From positions 585,529 through 649,528 of the forward strand of contig NZ_KB904328.1 in NCBI RefSeq assembly GCF_000379965.1: a stretch of DNA of 64,000 nt, read 5' to 3'. The position numbers and the translations under genes are program-made. The DNA comes from Hoylesella nanceiensis DSM 19126 = JCM 15639. GTDB taxonomy: Bacteria; Bacteroidota; Bacteroidia; Bacteroidales; Bacteroidaceae. Shown here in pieces: positions 8,790 to 18,423 of the stretch; the first letter of the stretch is position 1, and the number at the start of each line of letters is the position of its first letter. The notes beneath the pieces are model-generated. The model saw nothing but the letters and a program-made list of their open reading frames with translations, was not told the DNA's origin and made no database searches.

Positions 8790-10070
8790 ATGAAGATAAA
8801 CGAAATATCGAGCGAAACAGCGGCTTTTATAGAGCAAAACCTAAAGAGTGATGTGCAAACATTGGCTTTGAAAGGTGCTAAAACCAAAGGTGTTGACATG
8901 ACTTTTGCCCTTAGTCAGATCAAAGGACACCAAACATCGTGCGCCAAACTGCCTCTTTGGGCAAGTACAGAAGGTATCGTTTTCCCCGTAACACTATCGC
9001 TCGAGCAATGCTCTTCGCAACAAACAGCAGAGTATAAAGCGCAACTTCTCAATCGTTTATCAAAGGGGTTAGATGTAGAAAAAATGCCCATTTCATCGCA
9101 AAAAGAGGGCGAAAAAGCAACAAAAATACTCAGTTTGACCGATTTAACGGGCGGTTTCGGGGTCGATTTCACGCTCATGGCAAAACAAGTAAACAATTCT
9201 TACTATGTAGAACAGCAACAAGTATTGTGTGATATAGCAGAAAACAACTTGCCACTGCTTGGAGTTCGCAACTTTAAAGTGATGTGTTGCGATGGCGAAA
9301 AGTATCTAAAAGAAATGAACGGCACATCTTTTATCTTCTTAGACCCTGCTCGTCGTGACGCAAGTGGGGCAAAAACGGTCGAAATAGAGCAGTGCACGCC
9401 CAATGTTTTGGCATTGAAAGAAACGCTATTGCAAAAGTGTTGTGTGGCTATTGTGAAGCTTTCGCCTATGTTAGACTGGCATAAAGCACTGAAAAGTCTG
9501 AACGAAGGTGCCCCAATAGTGAGCGAAATACACATTGTTTCGGTGCAAAACGAGTGCAAAGAGCTGCTCTTTGTGTTGCAAAAAAACGCTCCACAGCAAC
9601 CCCAAATATATTGTGTTAACGACCAACAGGTGATGAGTTACAGTCCAACGGATAACGAAGTGGCTCTGCAAACCATTTCTTCTGAAATAGAAGAGCATAG
9701 CGAAATGCTCCAAAACCAATATCTCTACGAGCCTAACGCTTCGCAAATGAAGGCGGGTTGTTTTGCTTTTTTGTCACAAAAATATGGTGTTAAGGCACTT
9801 TCTGCTAATAGTCACCTCTTTGTTTCGCTCCATTTCATCGAGAATTGGCATGGTAGAAAGTTCAAGATACAAGCTGTTTCAAGTCTAAATAAAAAGGAAC
9901 TGAAAACCAAATTCGCTGCCTTTACACACGCCAACGTTGCTGTTCGCAACTTTCCGTTGAGTGCTAACGAGCTAAGAAAACGTTTAAAGCTGAAAGAAGG
10001 CGGTTCGTTTCTGTTTGGAACAACGCTCGGTTGCAATACGCATATCTTGTTGATGTGTAGCAAAGAATAA
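8790..10070 (+). CDS. Class I SAM-dependent methyltransferase, THUMP-like
   Basis: About 426 residues, taking ATG 8790 as start because a promoter motif overlaps the earlier in-frame GTG. The central part has a Rossmann SAM-binding segment (LTDLTGGFGVDF) followed by a catalytic-type FLDPARRD motif, as in RNA and RsmD-like methyltransferases. The C-terminal section resembles the THUMP-like domain of conserved Bacteroidetes proteins such as the P. gingivalis PG1098 type. The substrate is unknown; RNA is the most likely guess. It appears monocistronic, with a terminator upstream and a repeat array downstream. Confidence 0.82.
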   Translation: MKINEISSETAAFIEQNLKSDVQTLALKGAKTKGVDMTFALSQIKGHQTSCAKLPLWASTEGIVFPVTLSLEQCSSQQTAEYKAQLLNRLSKGLDVEKMPISSQKEGEKATKILSLTDLTGGFGVDFTLMAKQVNNSYYVEQQQVLCDIAENNLPLLGVRNFKVMCCDGEKYLKEMNGTSFIFLDPARRDASGAKTVEIEQCTPNVLALKETLLQKCCVAIVKLSPMLDWHKALKSLNEGAPIVSEIHIVSVQNECKELLFVLQKNAPQQPQIYCVNDQQVMSYSPTDNEVALQTISSEIEEHSEMLQNQYLYEPNASQMKAGCFAFLSQKYGVKALSANSHLFVSLHFIENWHGRKFKIQAVSSLNKKELKTKFAAFTHANVAVRNFPLSANELRKRLKLKEGGSFLFGTTLGCNTHILLMCSKE

Positions 10071-10165
10071 ACGAAAATCAGCCATTTTATCGGTCTTTTC
10101 CTCTCATTTCAAAGTACTTCAAACATTGTTACATCACCAATGTTTTGCCCCTTATTTTTATTGCT

Positions 10166-10253
10166 TTGCAAACTCAATGCAATTACCAGCCAAAAGCATC
10201 GACTTTGCATTCTAAAAGCAATGCTATTGCCAACCAATAACAATGCCTTTGTT
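10166..10253 (+). repeat. 22-bp tandem array D (4 units)
   Basis: Units start at 10166, 10188, 10210 and 10232 and fit the common frame; the first carries the recurrent AAACTCAATGC. The array lies between the methyltransferase gene and the IS remnants. Confidence 0.85.
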
Positions 10254-10289
10254 GTGTAGGAGGAAAGAACCTCTCTTCAATTGTATTTC

Positions 10290-10325
10290 TTTCATACCAT
10301 AAAGGTACAAAAAATATTTAAGAAA
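10290..10325 (-). repeat. 36-bp copy of the 5' part of the IS5-type element
   Basis: On the minus strand these 36 bases are identical to 17066-17101, the region just before and including the transposase start codon of the IS at 17034-18285. Identity stops abruptly on both sides. It abuts the IS982-type remnant and is in inverted orientation relative to the intact IS. It may be a fragment of a second IS copy. Confidence 0.75.
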
Positions 10326-10342
10326 ACGTGAGTTCGACGAAT

Positions 10343-10693
10343 TCAGAACAAAGCAAGTTGTGTGTCAAAGTTCCTTTGTACATTGATGCGCGGCTTCTTT
10401 GGAAACAGACAATAGGCAGCAATAGCCCCTAATAAGTTGACGATGAAATTGTCAAAGCATCTATGTCTGGAGTGTTCCACTTGGACAATGTTTTTAAGTT
10501 CATCATTCACCGTTTCTACAATAGCTCTTTTTCTGAGTAATAGTCTGTCAGAAACGTTCATCAAAGCCCCCTTTCTATCGTGAGAAGGGACGATACCGAC
10601 AATGTATTCGGCAGAGAAATCAACTGAGATGATGCCATATAAGCAATGATAACGTTTTATAGAAACAAACTTTTTGTCTCGTTCTTAAATACA
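10343..10693 (-). pseudogene. IS982-family transposase remnant (C-terminal part)
   Basis: The last 70 or so codons read as the conserved C-terminus of IS982-family transposases: LLRKRAIVETVNDELKNI, then EHSRHR, then FDNFIVNLLGAIAAY and FPKKP. In frame upstream the reading continues through KGALMNVSDR and about 40 further codons to roughly 10693 without an ATG, and this part fits the family poorly. The N-terminal two thirds, including most of the catalytic domain, are missing. It is clearly a decayed insertion sequence on the left flank of the efflux operon. Confidence 0.8.
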
Positions 10694-11098
10694 AAGATAA
10701 ATGAAAAATGTCATAACTTATTTACAAAATCCTGCATTATTTTTGTAAAAAAGCAAACAAATCATCTTGTTCTCTCAAAGGAGTTATAGGGATGCTTCTG
10801 TTGTATGATGCCACACATTGTGTTTTATTTCAGCACACTGAAAGCCAAAGGATAACCCACGCCAAATCCAAAGACAAGGGGAGTAAAGTTGGATTAAAAA
10901 ACACAATAAGTGAGATGCGCTCACAATTCCTATGATTTTGTAGCGTAATCTGAGGCAAAACGCACGACGAAATGAGGCAGATTGCGAGATGATTAACCTC
11001 ACTTTACATTATATAAAAATAGAGTTAAAGAAGCAATTAATTTCTATCTATTAAGTCTTTTTAATGATAGATTTACGGCAACCTACTTAAAAAATCTA
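10694..11098. other. Noncoding stretch between IS remnant and efflux operon
   Basis: About 400 bp with no gene I can support. A minus-strand open frame (10784-11002) has no recognisable features. The DNA may be old IS debris, but I see no clear motif. Confidence 0.5.
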
Positions 11099-11106
11099 TA
11101 AATTTG
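11099..11106 (+). promoter_or_regulatory. -7 promoter motif of the RND operon
   Basis: TAAATTTG matches TAnnTTTG and lies 54 bp before the adaptor start codon. No regulator gene is adjacent. Confidence 0.5.
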
Positions 11107-11160
11107 TACCTTATTCTTGAATCATTAGTAAAAGATAATCGGATAACCCATTAGTTAGGT

Positions 11161-12240
11161 ATGAAGAAAGAGATGCTGTTGATGGCTATCATCACGTTGA
11201 TTGTAGTCACAGGATGCCGCAAAAACAAGGAAAAAAGCGACCAAACGGTCTATGCAGTAACGTCTCCTTGGGTAACCAATACACAAGTTTCAAAAGACTA
11301 TGTGGCCAATATTGAATCGCGAAAAAACATAGAAGTATGCGCACAGCAGGAGGGAATTCTGCAGCAAGTCTATGTCACAGAAGGGCAACAGGTGCGAGCC
11401 GGTCAGCCTCTTTTCCGCATTTCGATTGTTGGAGCGCAACAGAATGTGGCGCGGACAAAGGCAGAAGCCGAGCAAGCACGCATTGAACTGCAAAACACAA
11501 CAACGCTAACGAGGGGGCAAATTGTTTCGCCCAATGCACAGAAAATGGCTAAAGCGAAGCTCAATGCAGCCTTGGCAGATTATAAATTGGCACAGATTCA
11601 AGCACGGTTATGCTTAATCAGCGCCCCATTTACAGGCGTTATAGGGAATCTTCCGAAAAAGATTGGAAGCTTAGTGCAGGGAGGTGACTTGCTCACTACA
11701 CTATCCGACAACTCGTCACTCAACGTATATTTCAACATCTCTGAACCCGAATATATAGACTATCAGCAACATTCTGCCGAGCGAAACAAACTTCCTTTGA
11801 CGCTGATTCTTGCCAATGGAAGTGCCTTCTCAGCTAAAGGCTACATCCAAAATATAGCTGGTGAGTTTGACAGTAGCTCTGGAAATATTGCTCTTCGTGC
11901 TCGCTTTGCCAATCCGAAAGGCTTGCTTCGAAATGGTGAAACAGGCACAGTGCGCATCAATATGCCTTTACACAATGTGTTGGTAATCCCACAACAGGCC
12001 ACGTATGAAGAGGAAGACCGCCGTTATGTGTTTGTTGTTGATGGCGCGGGCTATGCACATTCACGTGAGATTAAAGTGGCTTTTGAACAACCAGAGGTGT
12101 TTATTATCGCCGAAGGAGTAACTGCCAACGACAAGATTCTATTGAGTGGAGTGCAGAAAGTGCATGATGGTCAACACGTAAAGACGCGTTATTACACACC
12201 GAGTGAAGCCATGAAGCGTGTTCAACTGAATGCCGACTAA
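11161..12240 (+). CDS. RND efflux periplasmic adaptor lipoprotein
   Basis: This 359-residue protein belongs to the membrane fusion protein family (AcrA/MexA type) that bridges an RND pump and an outer-membrane channel. The N-terminus is a lipoprotein signal with Cys19 (VTGC). It is followed by a first beta-barrel/lipoyl half (about 45-90), a helical hairpin rich in Ala, Gln and Lys (about 95-145), the second lipoyl half (about 148-180), and a beta-barrel and membrane-proximal domain to the end. It heads a three-gene operon with the pump and outer-membrane factor. The block is bounded on the left by an IS982-type remnant and on the right by an intact IS, which suggests horizontal acquisition. 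Confidence 0.93.
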   Translation: MKKEMLLMAIITLIVVTGCRKNKEKSDQTVYAVTSPWVTNTQVSKDYVANIESRKNIEVCAQQEGILQQVYVTEGQQVRAGQPLFRISIVGAQQNVARTKAEAEQARIELQNTTTLTRGQIVSPNAQKMAKAKLNAALADYKLAQIQARLCLISAPFTGVIGNLPKKIGSLVQGGDLLTTLSDNSSLNVYFNISEPEYIDYQQHSAERNKLPLTLILANGSAFSAKGYIQNIAGEFDSSSGNIALRARFANPKGLLRNGETGTVRINMPLHNVLVIPQQATYEEEDRRYVFVVDGAGYAHSREIKVAFEQPEVFIIAEGVTANDKILLSGVQKVHDGQHVKTRYYTPSEAMKRVQLNAD

Positions 12241-12355
12241 GGCTTTCAGGTGGCTTTTCATCACACTTTACAACAGAAAAAGGTTCTCACACCATATTAT
12301 TTCATGATGAGAACAACCATTTATAAGAAAAAAAAGACGCTAATAAACAGTCAAT

Positions 12356-15300
12356 ATGTTTCAAAAGTTTATTCGAAGACCAGTACTTGCCATCGTTGTT
12401 TCATTGGTAATCGTCTTCATTGGCATTCTTTCGCTGTTCAATTTACCCATTACTCAGTTCCCATCTATATCCCCTCCAAAGGTTAATGTGGTAGCCGATT
12501 ATCCGGGAGCCAACAATGAACTGATGATTAAGTCAGTGCTTATTCCTCTTGAACAGGCACTGAATGGTGTGCCGGGAATGAAGTATATTGAGTCGAATGC
12601 AGGCAATGACGGCGAAGGAGAGATAAACATTGTCTTCAAACTTGGTACAGATCCCAACGTCGATGCTATCAATGTGCAAAACCGAGTGTCGGCAGCGACC
12701 AACAAACTACCGCCAGCTGTTGTGCGCGAAGGTGTGAAAATATCTCGTGAGGAGCCTAATATCCTCATGTATATCAACCTATATAGCGATGATCCTAAAG
12801 TCGATCAGAACTTCCTTTTCAATTATGCGGACATCAATATCTCACCAGAACTCGCCCGCGTTGATGGCGTTGGAGATCTTGATATCCTTGGAACGAGGAG
12901 CTTTGCCATGCGTGTTTGGCTCAAACCTGATAAGCTTACAGCCTATGGTTTGTCTGCAACCGACATCACAGATGCCTTACAACAGCAGAGCATTGAAGCC
13001 TCTCCAGGCAAGCTTGGGGAAAGTTCGGGCAAGCATGCACAAAGCTTTGAGTATGTGTTGAAGTATCCGGGACGCTATACAACGCCTGAAGAGTATAGCA
13101 ATATTGTCGTGAAATCAACTCCTGATGGGCAATTTATTAGACTCAAAGATGTAGCAGATGTGAGCCTCGGGAGTGAGGTTTATGACATATATTCTACGTT
13201 GAATAATCACCCATCCGCAGCCATAACACTGAAACAAGCCTATGGATCGAACGCGCGACAAGTTATCCAGAACGTCAAGAAAACAATGGCTCATCTTCAA
13301 AAAGACATGCCAAAGGGCATGCATTATGAGTTGAGTTACGACATCAGTAGATTCCTTGATGCCTCTATAGAAAAGGTAATTCACACGCTGTTTGAAGCCT
13401 TTATACTCGTTGGTTTCGTTGTATTATTGTTCCTTGGAGACTGGCGTTCTGCCCTCATTCCATGCCTTGCAGTCCCTGTTTCGTTAATAGGTAGCTTCGC
13501 AGTCATGAATGCTTTCGGTATAACGCTTAACATGATATCGCTCTTTGCCTTAGTAATGGCGATTGGAATCGTGGTCGATGATGCCATTGTGGTAATCGAA
13601 GCGGTCAATGTAAAGATAGCCAAAGAGGGCTTAGAACCTTTGGAAGCCACGCAAAAGGCAATGAAAGAAATCAGTGGAGCCATAGTAGCCGTGACATTGG
13701 TTATGGCATCTGTATTCATACCTGTAGCCTTTATGGGTGGGCCAGAAGGCATGTTTTATCGGCAGTTTTCAATCACAATAGCTTCTGGTATCGTGCTTTC
13801 GGGCTTCACAGCCCTAACACTTACGCCCTCGCTTTGTGCGCTAATATTGACTCGAGAGCGTGATAACCACATCAAAAAGACGTGGCTTAATCGTGTACTT
13901 GATAAGTTTAATGCGAGTTTTGACAAAGGAATCGGCGGCTATCGCAACGTGCTTCAACGCACTGTTTCGAGGAAGATTATCACGCTTCCGCTATTACTTT
14001 TGTTCTGCATTGGAGCCTTCTTTATCAACAATTCGTTACCTTCGGGCTTTATTCCTCAAGAAGATCAGGGCATGATTTACGCTGTAATTGAGACACCACC
14101 AGGTGCTACTATTGAGCGAACGAATAAGGTTGCACATCAACTTGCGAGTATAATTGCAAAGGAAGATGGCATAGAAAGTGTGTCTTCTTTGGCTGGATAT
14201 GAGATCCTTTCTGAAGGAACCAGTGCCAACTCGGGTTCGTGTTTGATTAATCTTAAGCCTTGGAAGGAACGCAGTCGGACGGCAAAAGAGATTATCAATG
14301 ACCTTGAAAACAAGTGTAAACAGATAACAGATGCCAACATAGAATTCTTCGAACCACCTTCTATTCCAGGCTATGGTGCGGCGTCAGGTTTCGAGCTTCG
14401 ACTCCTTGATAAGACTGGAAGTAACGACTATCATGCTATGGAAAAGGTCAGCAAGAGCTTCGTTTCAGCTCTTAATAAGCGTCCAGAGATAGGCTCAGCC
14501 TTTACCTTTTACTCGGCCAGTTTCCCTCAATACATGCTTCGAGTAGATAATAATATCGCCGCACAAAAAGGCATTACACTTGGTACAGCCATGGATAATC
14601 TCTCCACATTGATTGGTTCTGACTACGAAACGGGCTTCGTTCGATTTGGTAAGCCCTATAAGGTCATCGTGCAAGCCGACCCAAAATATCGTGCTTTTCC
14701 ACAAGACTTGATGCAGTTAAATGTTAAGAACAACCAAGGTGAAATGGTGCCTTATGCCGACTTTTTACACATGGAAAAGGTATATGGAATGAGTGAGATG
14801 ACGCGTCATAATCTATATAATTCTGCTGAAGTTACAGGCTCAGCAGCAGCTGGATACAGTAGTGGTCAGGCCATCAAAGCTATCGAAGAGGTGGCTACTT
14901 CGACGCTACCTCACGGCTATGATTACGACTTTGCCGGCATCACTAAAGACGAAGTAGACCAAGGAAACCAAGCGTTGATCATCTTTATTGTATGTTTAAC
15001 GTTCGTCTATCTCATCCTTTCAGCACAATATGAGAACTTCCTTTTGCCACTTCCAATTATTACTTGTCTGCCCGCAGGCATCTGTGGAACGTTCATTTTC
15101 CTAAAACTCACGGGATTGGAAAACAACATCTACGCCCAAGTTGCTATGGTCATGCTGATTGGTTTGCTTGGAAAGAATGCCGTGTTAATGGTTGAATATG
15201 CCGTGCAACGCCACAATTTAGGCAGGAGTATACGTGCAGCGGCCATCGAAGGTGCGGCAGCTCGCTTCCGTCCTATACTCATGACATCGTTCGCTTTCAT

Positions 15301-15544
15301 AGCCGGCTTGCTGCCGTTGGTATTTGCTCACGGTGCAGGGGCTATTGGAAACCGAACCATTGGCACGGCAGCTGCGGGTGGAATGCTATTCGGAACATGC
15401 TTCGGACTCATTCTTGTTCCAGGCTTATATTATATCTTTGGACGCATGGCCGACCATGTAAAGATGGTTCGTTACCAACGAAACAAGCCATTGACTGAAG
15501 AGAAAGACAAACGATATAAACTTGAAAATGATGAAAAGAAATAA
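12356..15544 (+). CDS. RND multidrug efflux permease (HAE-1 type)
   Basis: At 1062 residues this matches AcrB/MexF-type proton-driven pumps of the inner membrane. The N-terminus MFQKFIRRPVLAIVVSLVIV is characteristic. Two repeats are visible, each with one membrane helix, a large periplasmic porter loop and further helices. The transmembrane motif GIVVDDAIVVIEAV contains the paired aspartates of the proton relay in TM4. It probably exports toxic amphiphiles, but substrates cannot be read from sequence. It follows the adaptor after 115 bp, and its 3' end overlaps the start of the outer-membrane factor gene. Confidence 0.96.
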   Translation: MFQKFIRRPVLAIVVSLVIVFIGILSLFNLPITQFPSISPPKVNVVADYPGANNELMIKSVLIPLEQALNGVPGMKYIESNAGNDGEGEINIVFKLGTDPNVDAINVQNRVSAATNKLPPAVVREGVKISREEPNILMYINLYSDDPKVDQNFLFNYADINISPELARVDGVGDLDILGTRSFAMRVWLKPDKLTAYGLSATDITDALQQQSIEASPGKLGESSGKHAQSFEYVLKYPGRYTTPEEYSNIVVKSTPDGQFIRLKDVADVSLGSEVYDIYSTLNNHPSAAITLKQAYGSNARQVIQNVKKTMAHLQKDMPKGMHYELSYDISRFLDASIEKVIHTLFEAFILVGFVVLLFLGDWRSALIPCLAVPVSLIGSFAVMNAFGITLNMISLFALVMAIGIVVDDAIVVIEAVNVKIAKEGLEPLEATQKAMKEISGAIVAVTLVMASVFIPVAFMGGPEGMFYRQFSITIASGIVLSGFTALTLTPSLCALILTRERDNHIKKTWLNRVLDKFNASFDKGIGGYRNVLQRTVSRKIITLPLLLLFCIGAFFINNSLPSGFIPQEDQGMIYAVIETPPGATIERTNKVAHQLASIIAKEDGIESVSSLAGYEILSEGTSANSGSCLINLKPWKERSRTAKEIINDLENKCKQITDANIEFFEPPSIPGYGAASGFELRLLDKTGSNDYHAMEKVSKSFVSALNKRPEIGSAFTFYSASFPQYMLRVDNNIAAQKGITLGTAMDNLSTLIGSDYETGFVRFGKPYKVIVQADPKYRAFPQDLMQLNVKNNQGEMVPYADFLHMEKVYGMSEMTRHNLYNSAEVTGSAAAGYSSGQAIKAIEEVATSTLPHGYDYDFAGITKDEVDQGNQALIIFIVCLTFVYLILSAQYENFLLPLPIITCLPAGICGTFIFLKLTGLENNIYAQVAMVMLIGLLGKNAVLMVEYAVQRHNLGRSIRAAAIEGAAARFRPILMTSFAFIAGLLPLVFAHGAGAIGNRTIGTAAAGGMLFGTCFGLILVPGLYYIFGRMADHVKMVRYQRNKPLTEEKDKRYKLENDEKK

Positions 15545-16952
15545 TATTTTCCTTCTTATTCTGCTTGCCATCGGAGTGTCATCTTGCAAGACGCCCCAAG
15601 CGACGCAAGTCAATAGCCGCACACGTTTGCAGCTACCCACGCAATATAATGGTGATACGCTGACGGCGAAGACTACGCCTACGTCATGGAAAATGTTTTT
15701 CACCGACCCACAACTCAAGGCACTTATCGACTCCGCTTTAGTCAATAATCAAGACTTAAAGATAACATTGCAGCAAATAGCTGTAGCAAAAAGTGGAATG
15801 ATTGCAGCCAAAGGAGCCATGCTTCCATCGCTTTCCGTGGGGGCAGAAGTAGGAGTTAGCAAGGCCGGACGATACACAAGTGAGGGTGCCGGTAATGCTT
15901 CCACCGAGATGACTCCAGGAAAACTCATCCCCGATCCACTCATGAACTACCACCCGGGCTTTGCCTTTGACTGGGAACTCGACCTCTTTGGCAAGTTGAA
16001 GTCAAGCAAAAAAGCGGCTGTCGAGCGTTATTTGGCAACCTTAGAAGGCCAGAATGCCGTGCGCGCTTCACTAATTTCACAAGTCGCAAGCAATTATTAT
16101 ACCTTATTGGCTCTAGATAATAAGCTCACACTTATACGCAAATACATCGATCTTCAGCGTCAGGCGGAAAAGATAGCAGAGATACAAAAGGAGGCCGATA
16201 GCGACACAGAACTGGCTGTTGAGAAGTTCAAAGCAGAGCTTGCAAAGGCGCGTTCACAGGAGTTTGTATTGAAACAAGAGATTACTGAATGTGAAAATGC
16301 ACTCAACTTACTGCTCGGTCGTTACCCAACGCCTATTCAACGAGATGCCAAACAGTTGTTGAATGAAGACGTGAAAATGGTCGTTATAGGACTTCCTTCC
16401 AATCTCCTGAGCCATCGACCCGATATCCGTCAGGCTGAACATGAACTCGCTGCAGCTCATTGGGACGTAGAAACGGCGCGCAAAGCCTTCTTGCCTTCGG
16501 TAAACATTAGTGCCACTTTGGGACTTGAAGCCTTTAATCCTACCTACCTAACGCGTATGCCAAAGTCGCTCGCTTACAGTGTCGTGGGAGGACTAACTGC
16601 ACCACTTATCAACCGAAAAGCTATCGAAGCTAACTTCCAACAGGCTGACGCCGCACAGCTACAAGCCTTATATGAATATGACAAAATACTGCTTACAGCC
16701 TATTCTGAGGTATGTACGCTGCTGTCAAAGCATAAGAATCTCGTCGCCTATTATGCGCTAAAAGAGGAAGAAGTGAAGACTTTGGAACACTCGGTTGAGG
16801 TATCTCGTCAACTCTATATGAACGGACGAGCTACTTATCTCGATGTACTTGGGGCCGAACGCGATGCGCTTGATGCCCAAATGGAACTGCTTGAAACACG
16901 CCAACAGCAGCTTTCCTGTGTCGTAGACCTATATAGAAGTCTCGGAGAATAA
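15528..16952 (+). CDS. Outer-membrane efflux lipoprotein (TolC/NodT family)
   Basis: This is the outer-membrane channel of the tripartite RND system. The N-terminal lipobox (GVSSC, Cys about 20) follows a hydrophobic signal. Two repeats of the outer-membrane efflux domain follow, with LLSHRPDIRQAEHEL in the centre, a hallmark of the NodT group. ATG 15528 or 15531 is preferred over the in-frame TTG at 15522. The gene overlaps the pump gene by about 17 bp, implying coupled translation. No terminator hairpin is evident before the IS begins at 17034. Confidence 0.93.
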   Translation: MMKRNNIFLLILLAIGVSSCKTPQATQVNSRTRLQLPTQYNGDTLTAKTTPTSWKMFFTDPQLKALIDSALVNNQDLKITLQQIAVAKSGMIAAKGAMLPSLSVGAEVGVSKAGRYTSEGAGNASTEMTPGKLIPDPLMNYHPGFAFDWELDLFGKLKSSKKAAVERYLATLEGQNAVRASLISQVASNYYTLLALDNKLTLIRKYIDLQRQAEKIAEIQKEADSDTELAVEKFKAELAKARSQEFVLKQEITECENALNLLLGRYPTPIQRDAKQLLNEDVKMVVIGLPSNLLSHRPDIRQAEHELAAAHWDVETARKAFLPSVNISATLGLEAFNPTYLTRMPKSLAYSVVGGLTAPLINRKAIEANFQQADAAQLQALYEYDKILLTAYSEVCTLLSKHKNLVAYYALKEEEVKTLEHSVEVSRQLYMNGRATYLDVLGAERDALDAQMELLETRQQQLSCVVDLYRSLGE

Positions 16953-17033
16953 GGCTCATCAGGTATAAAAGCAAATGATTTTTTTGGAATGATTTATTCG
17001 TAATCACTAATTTTCTCAGAGGCAAACATATTA

Positions 17034-18285
17034 AGACCTCTGCAAAACTCCTCCTATAATTTGTCTTTCTTAAATATTTTTTGTACCTTTATGGTATGAA
17101 ACAGAAGTTATCCTCTCCCAGTTTTGCTGATCTATTCCTTGGTGAAAGAAAGGTCAAGCAGACATTCTTTTCACAAATAAATACAGTCATTGATTGGGCA
17201 CCTATTCGTGCTATAATAGAGGTGGCTTATACAAAAGGCTATAAGTCTACCGGCCGGCCCAGCTATGACAGCCTTGTTTTATTCAAGATTGAATTACTCC
17301 GCACTTGGTATGGTCTGAGTGACGGAGAAGTTGAAGATCAGGTTAACGACCGCCAGTCTTTTAGCCGCTTTGCAGGTATTGGCATGGAGGATATTGTTCC
17401 TGATAGTATTACCGTGTGCCGCTTTCGCAACATTCTTGTTGAAGCAGATTTGTATGATACGCTTCTTGCGGAGTTTAATCGGCAATTGGAAGCTAAAGGA
17501 ATCATTGTTAAGCGTGGTGCCATTATTGATGCCGGCATTACGAATACTCCCCGCCGCCCCCACGGACGTAAGAGCTATGAGGTCGTTGAGGATAGAAAAG
17601 AGGATGAGAACATAGAGGCTTCTGAGAAAGCCATGCTCAAAGAAGTTGTCAGGCCTAACGTAGATACAGAAGCCCGTTGGGTAAAGAAGATGGGAAAGCT
17701 CCACTTCGGTTACAAGCGTCACACGGTAACGGATGAAAACGGAATGGTGCTTGCCGAGGAAACGACAGCTGCCAATGAAAGTGATATGAAACACTTAGAA
17801 ACACCTCTGAAGAAAGCCAAGCTACCACGGAAAGCACTTGTTTATGCCGATAAAGGATATGACTCGATGGAGAACAAAGAAACCCTCAAACGTATGAAAC
17901 TTAAATGCCGTATCATGCATAAGGGAACAAGAGGACATGAAATTACTGAAAGGCAGCAGCGTATCAACGTTGCGAGAAGTAAGATACGCTACAAAGTAGA
18001 ACGTTCCTTTGGTTCTATGCATAGATGGTTTGGTGCTGGAATAGCAAGATACGTCGGACTTTCAAAAACACATGCGCAGCATATTATGGAATCCATTGCC
18101 TACAACTTATACCGAACGCCTGGGATTATTGTGTCAAATTCTATCAGATAATATGAAAATACACCGATAAAAGATTGTTATCTACTCAAAAAGTAACTTT
18201 CAACGGCATCTTTTGGTCAAAAATATTCATTCTTCTAAGAGTATATGGGTGAAAATTGAGAGGATAGTAGGTTTTGCAGAGGTCT
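17034..18285 (+). mobile_element. IS5-type insertion sequence, apparently complete
   Basis: Terminal inverted repeats AGACCTCTGCAAAAC occur at 17034-17048 and, inverted, at 18271-18285. Weaker similarity extends a few bases further inward. The 1252-bp element carries one transposase gene. A target duplication is not evident: the flanks read CATATTA on the left and CATAATAA on the right. It lies directly after the RND operon and 98 bp before the promoter motif of the degenerate mraZ. Confidence 0.9.
17096..18151 (+). CDS. IS5-family transposase (DDE)
   Basis: About 351 residues from ATG 17096; the earlier in-frame TTG at 17081 lies in the likely promoter. The N-terminal DUF772-type region (SYDSLVLFKIELLRTWYGLSD) is followed by the DDE catalytic domain. 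The first Asp is in IIDAGITNT, the second in YADKGYDS, and the Glu in YKVERSFG. No frameshift or stop interrupts it, so the element may still be active. Confidence 0.93.
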   Translation: MKQKLSSPSFADLFLGERKVKQTFFSQINTVIDWAPIRAIIEVAYTKGYKSTGRPSYDSLVLFKIELLRTWYGLSDGEVEDQVNDRQSFSRFAGIGMEDIVPDSITVCRFRNILVEADLYDTLLAEFNRQLEAKGIIVKRGAIIDAGITNTPRRPHGRKSYEVVEDRKEDENIEASEKAMLKEVVRPNVDTEARWVKKMGKLHFGYKRHTVTDENGMVLAEETTAANESDMKHLETPLKKAKLPRKALVYADKGYDSMENKETLKRMKLKCRIMHKGTRGHEITERQQRINVARSKIRYKVERSFGSMHRWFGAGIARYVGLSKTHAQHIMESIAYNLYRTPGIIVSNSIR

Positions 18286-18382
18286 CATAATAATTTTTCA
18301 ATGTAATTTATAGAAATCAATATTCTGTAAAGAAAATGATAATAATACCATCTTAAAGTAGAGAAATGTAGGGAAAAAGCAG

Positions 18383-18390
18383 TAACTTTG
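18383..18390 (+). promoter_or_regulatory. -7 promoter motif of the mraZ/rsmH cluster
   Basis: TAACTTTG matches TAnnTTTG and lies 34 bp before the mraZ remnant start. It is likely the promoter of the cell division and cell wall cluster, still present although mraZ itself is broken. Confidence 0.6.
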
Positions 18391-18423
18391 AAACCCAAAT
18401 ACAAGTATGTGTAAGACAATAAT

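Noticed and set aside
10784-11002. Minus-strand open frame near the IS982 remnant
   Set aside because: The translation has no family features and there is no promoter or hairpin to support it; likely chance.
17034-18285. Target-site duplication of the IS
   Set aside because: The bases next to the inverted repeats (ATTA left, CATA right) do not form a convincing direct repeat.
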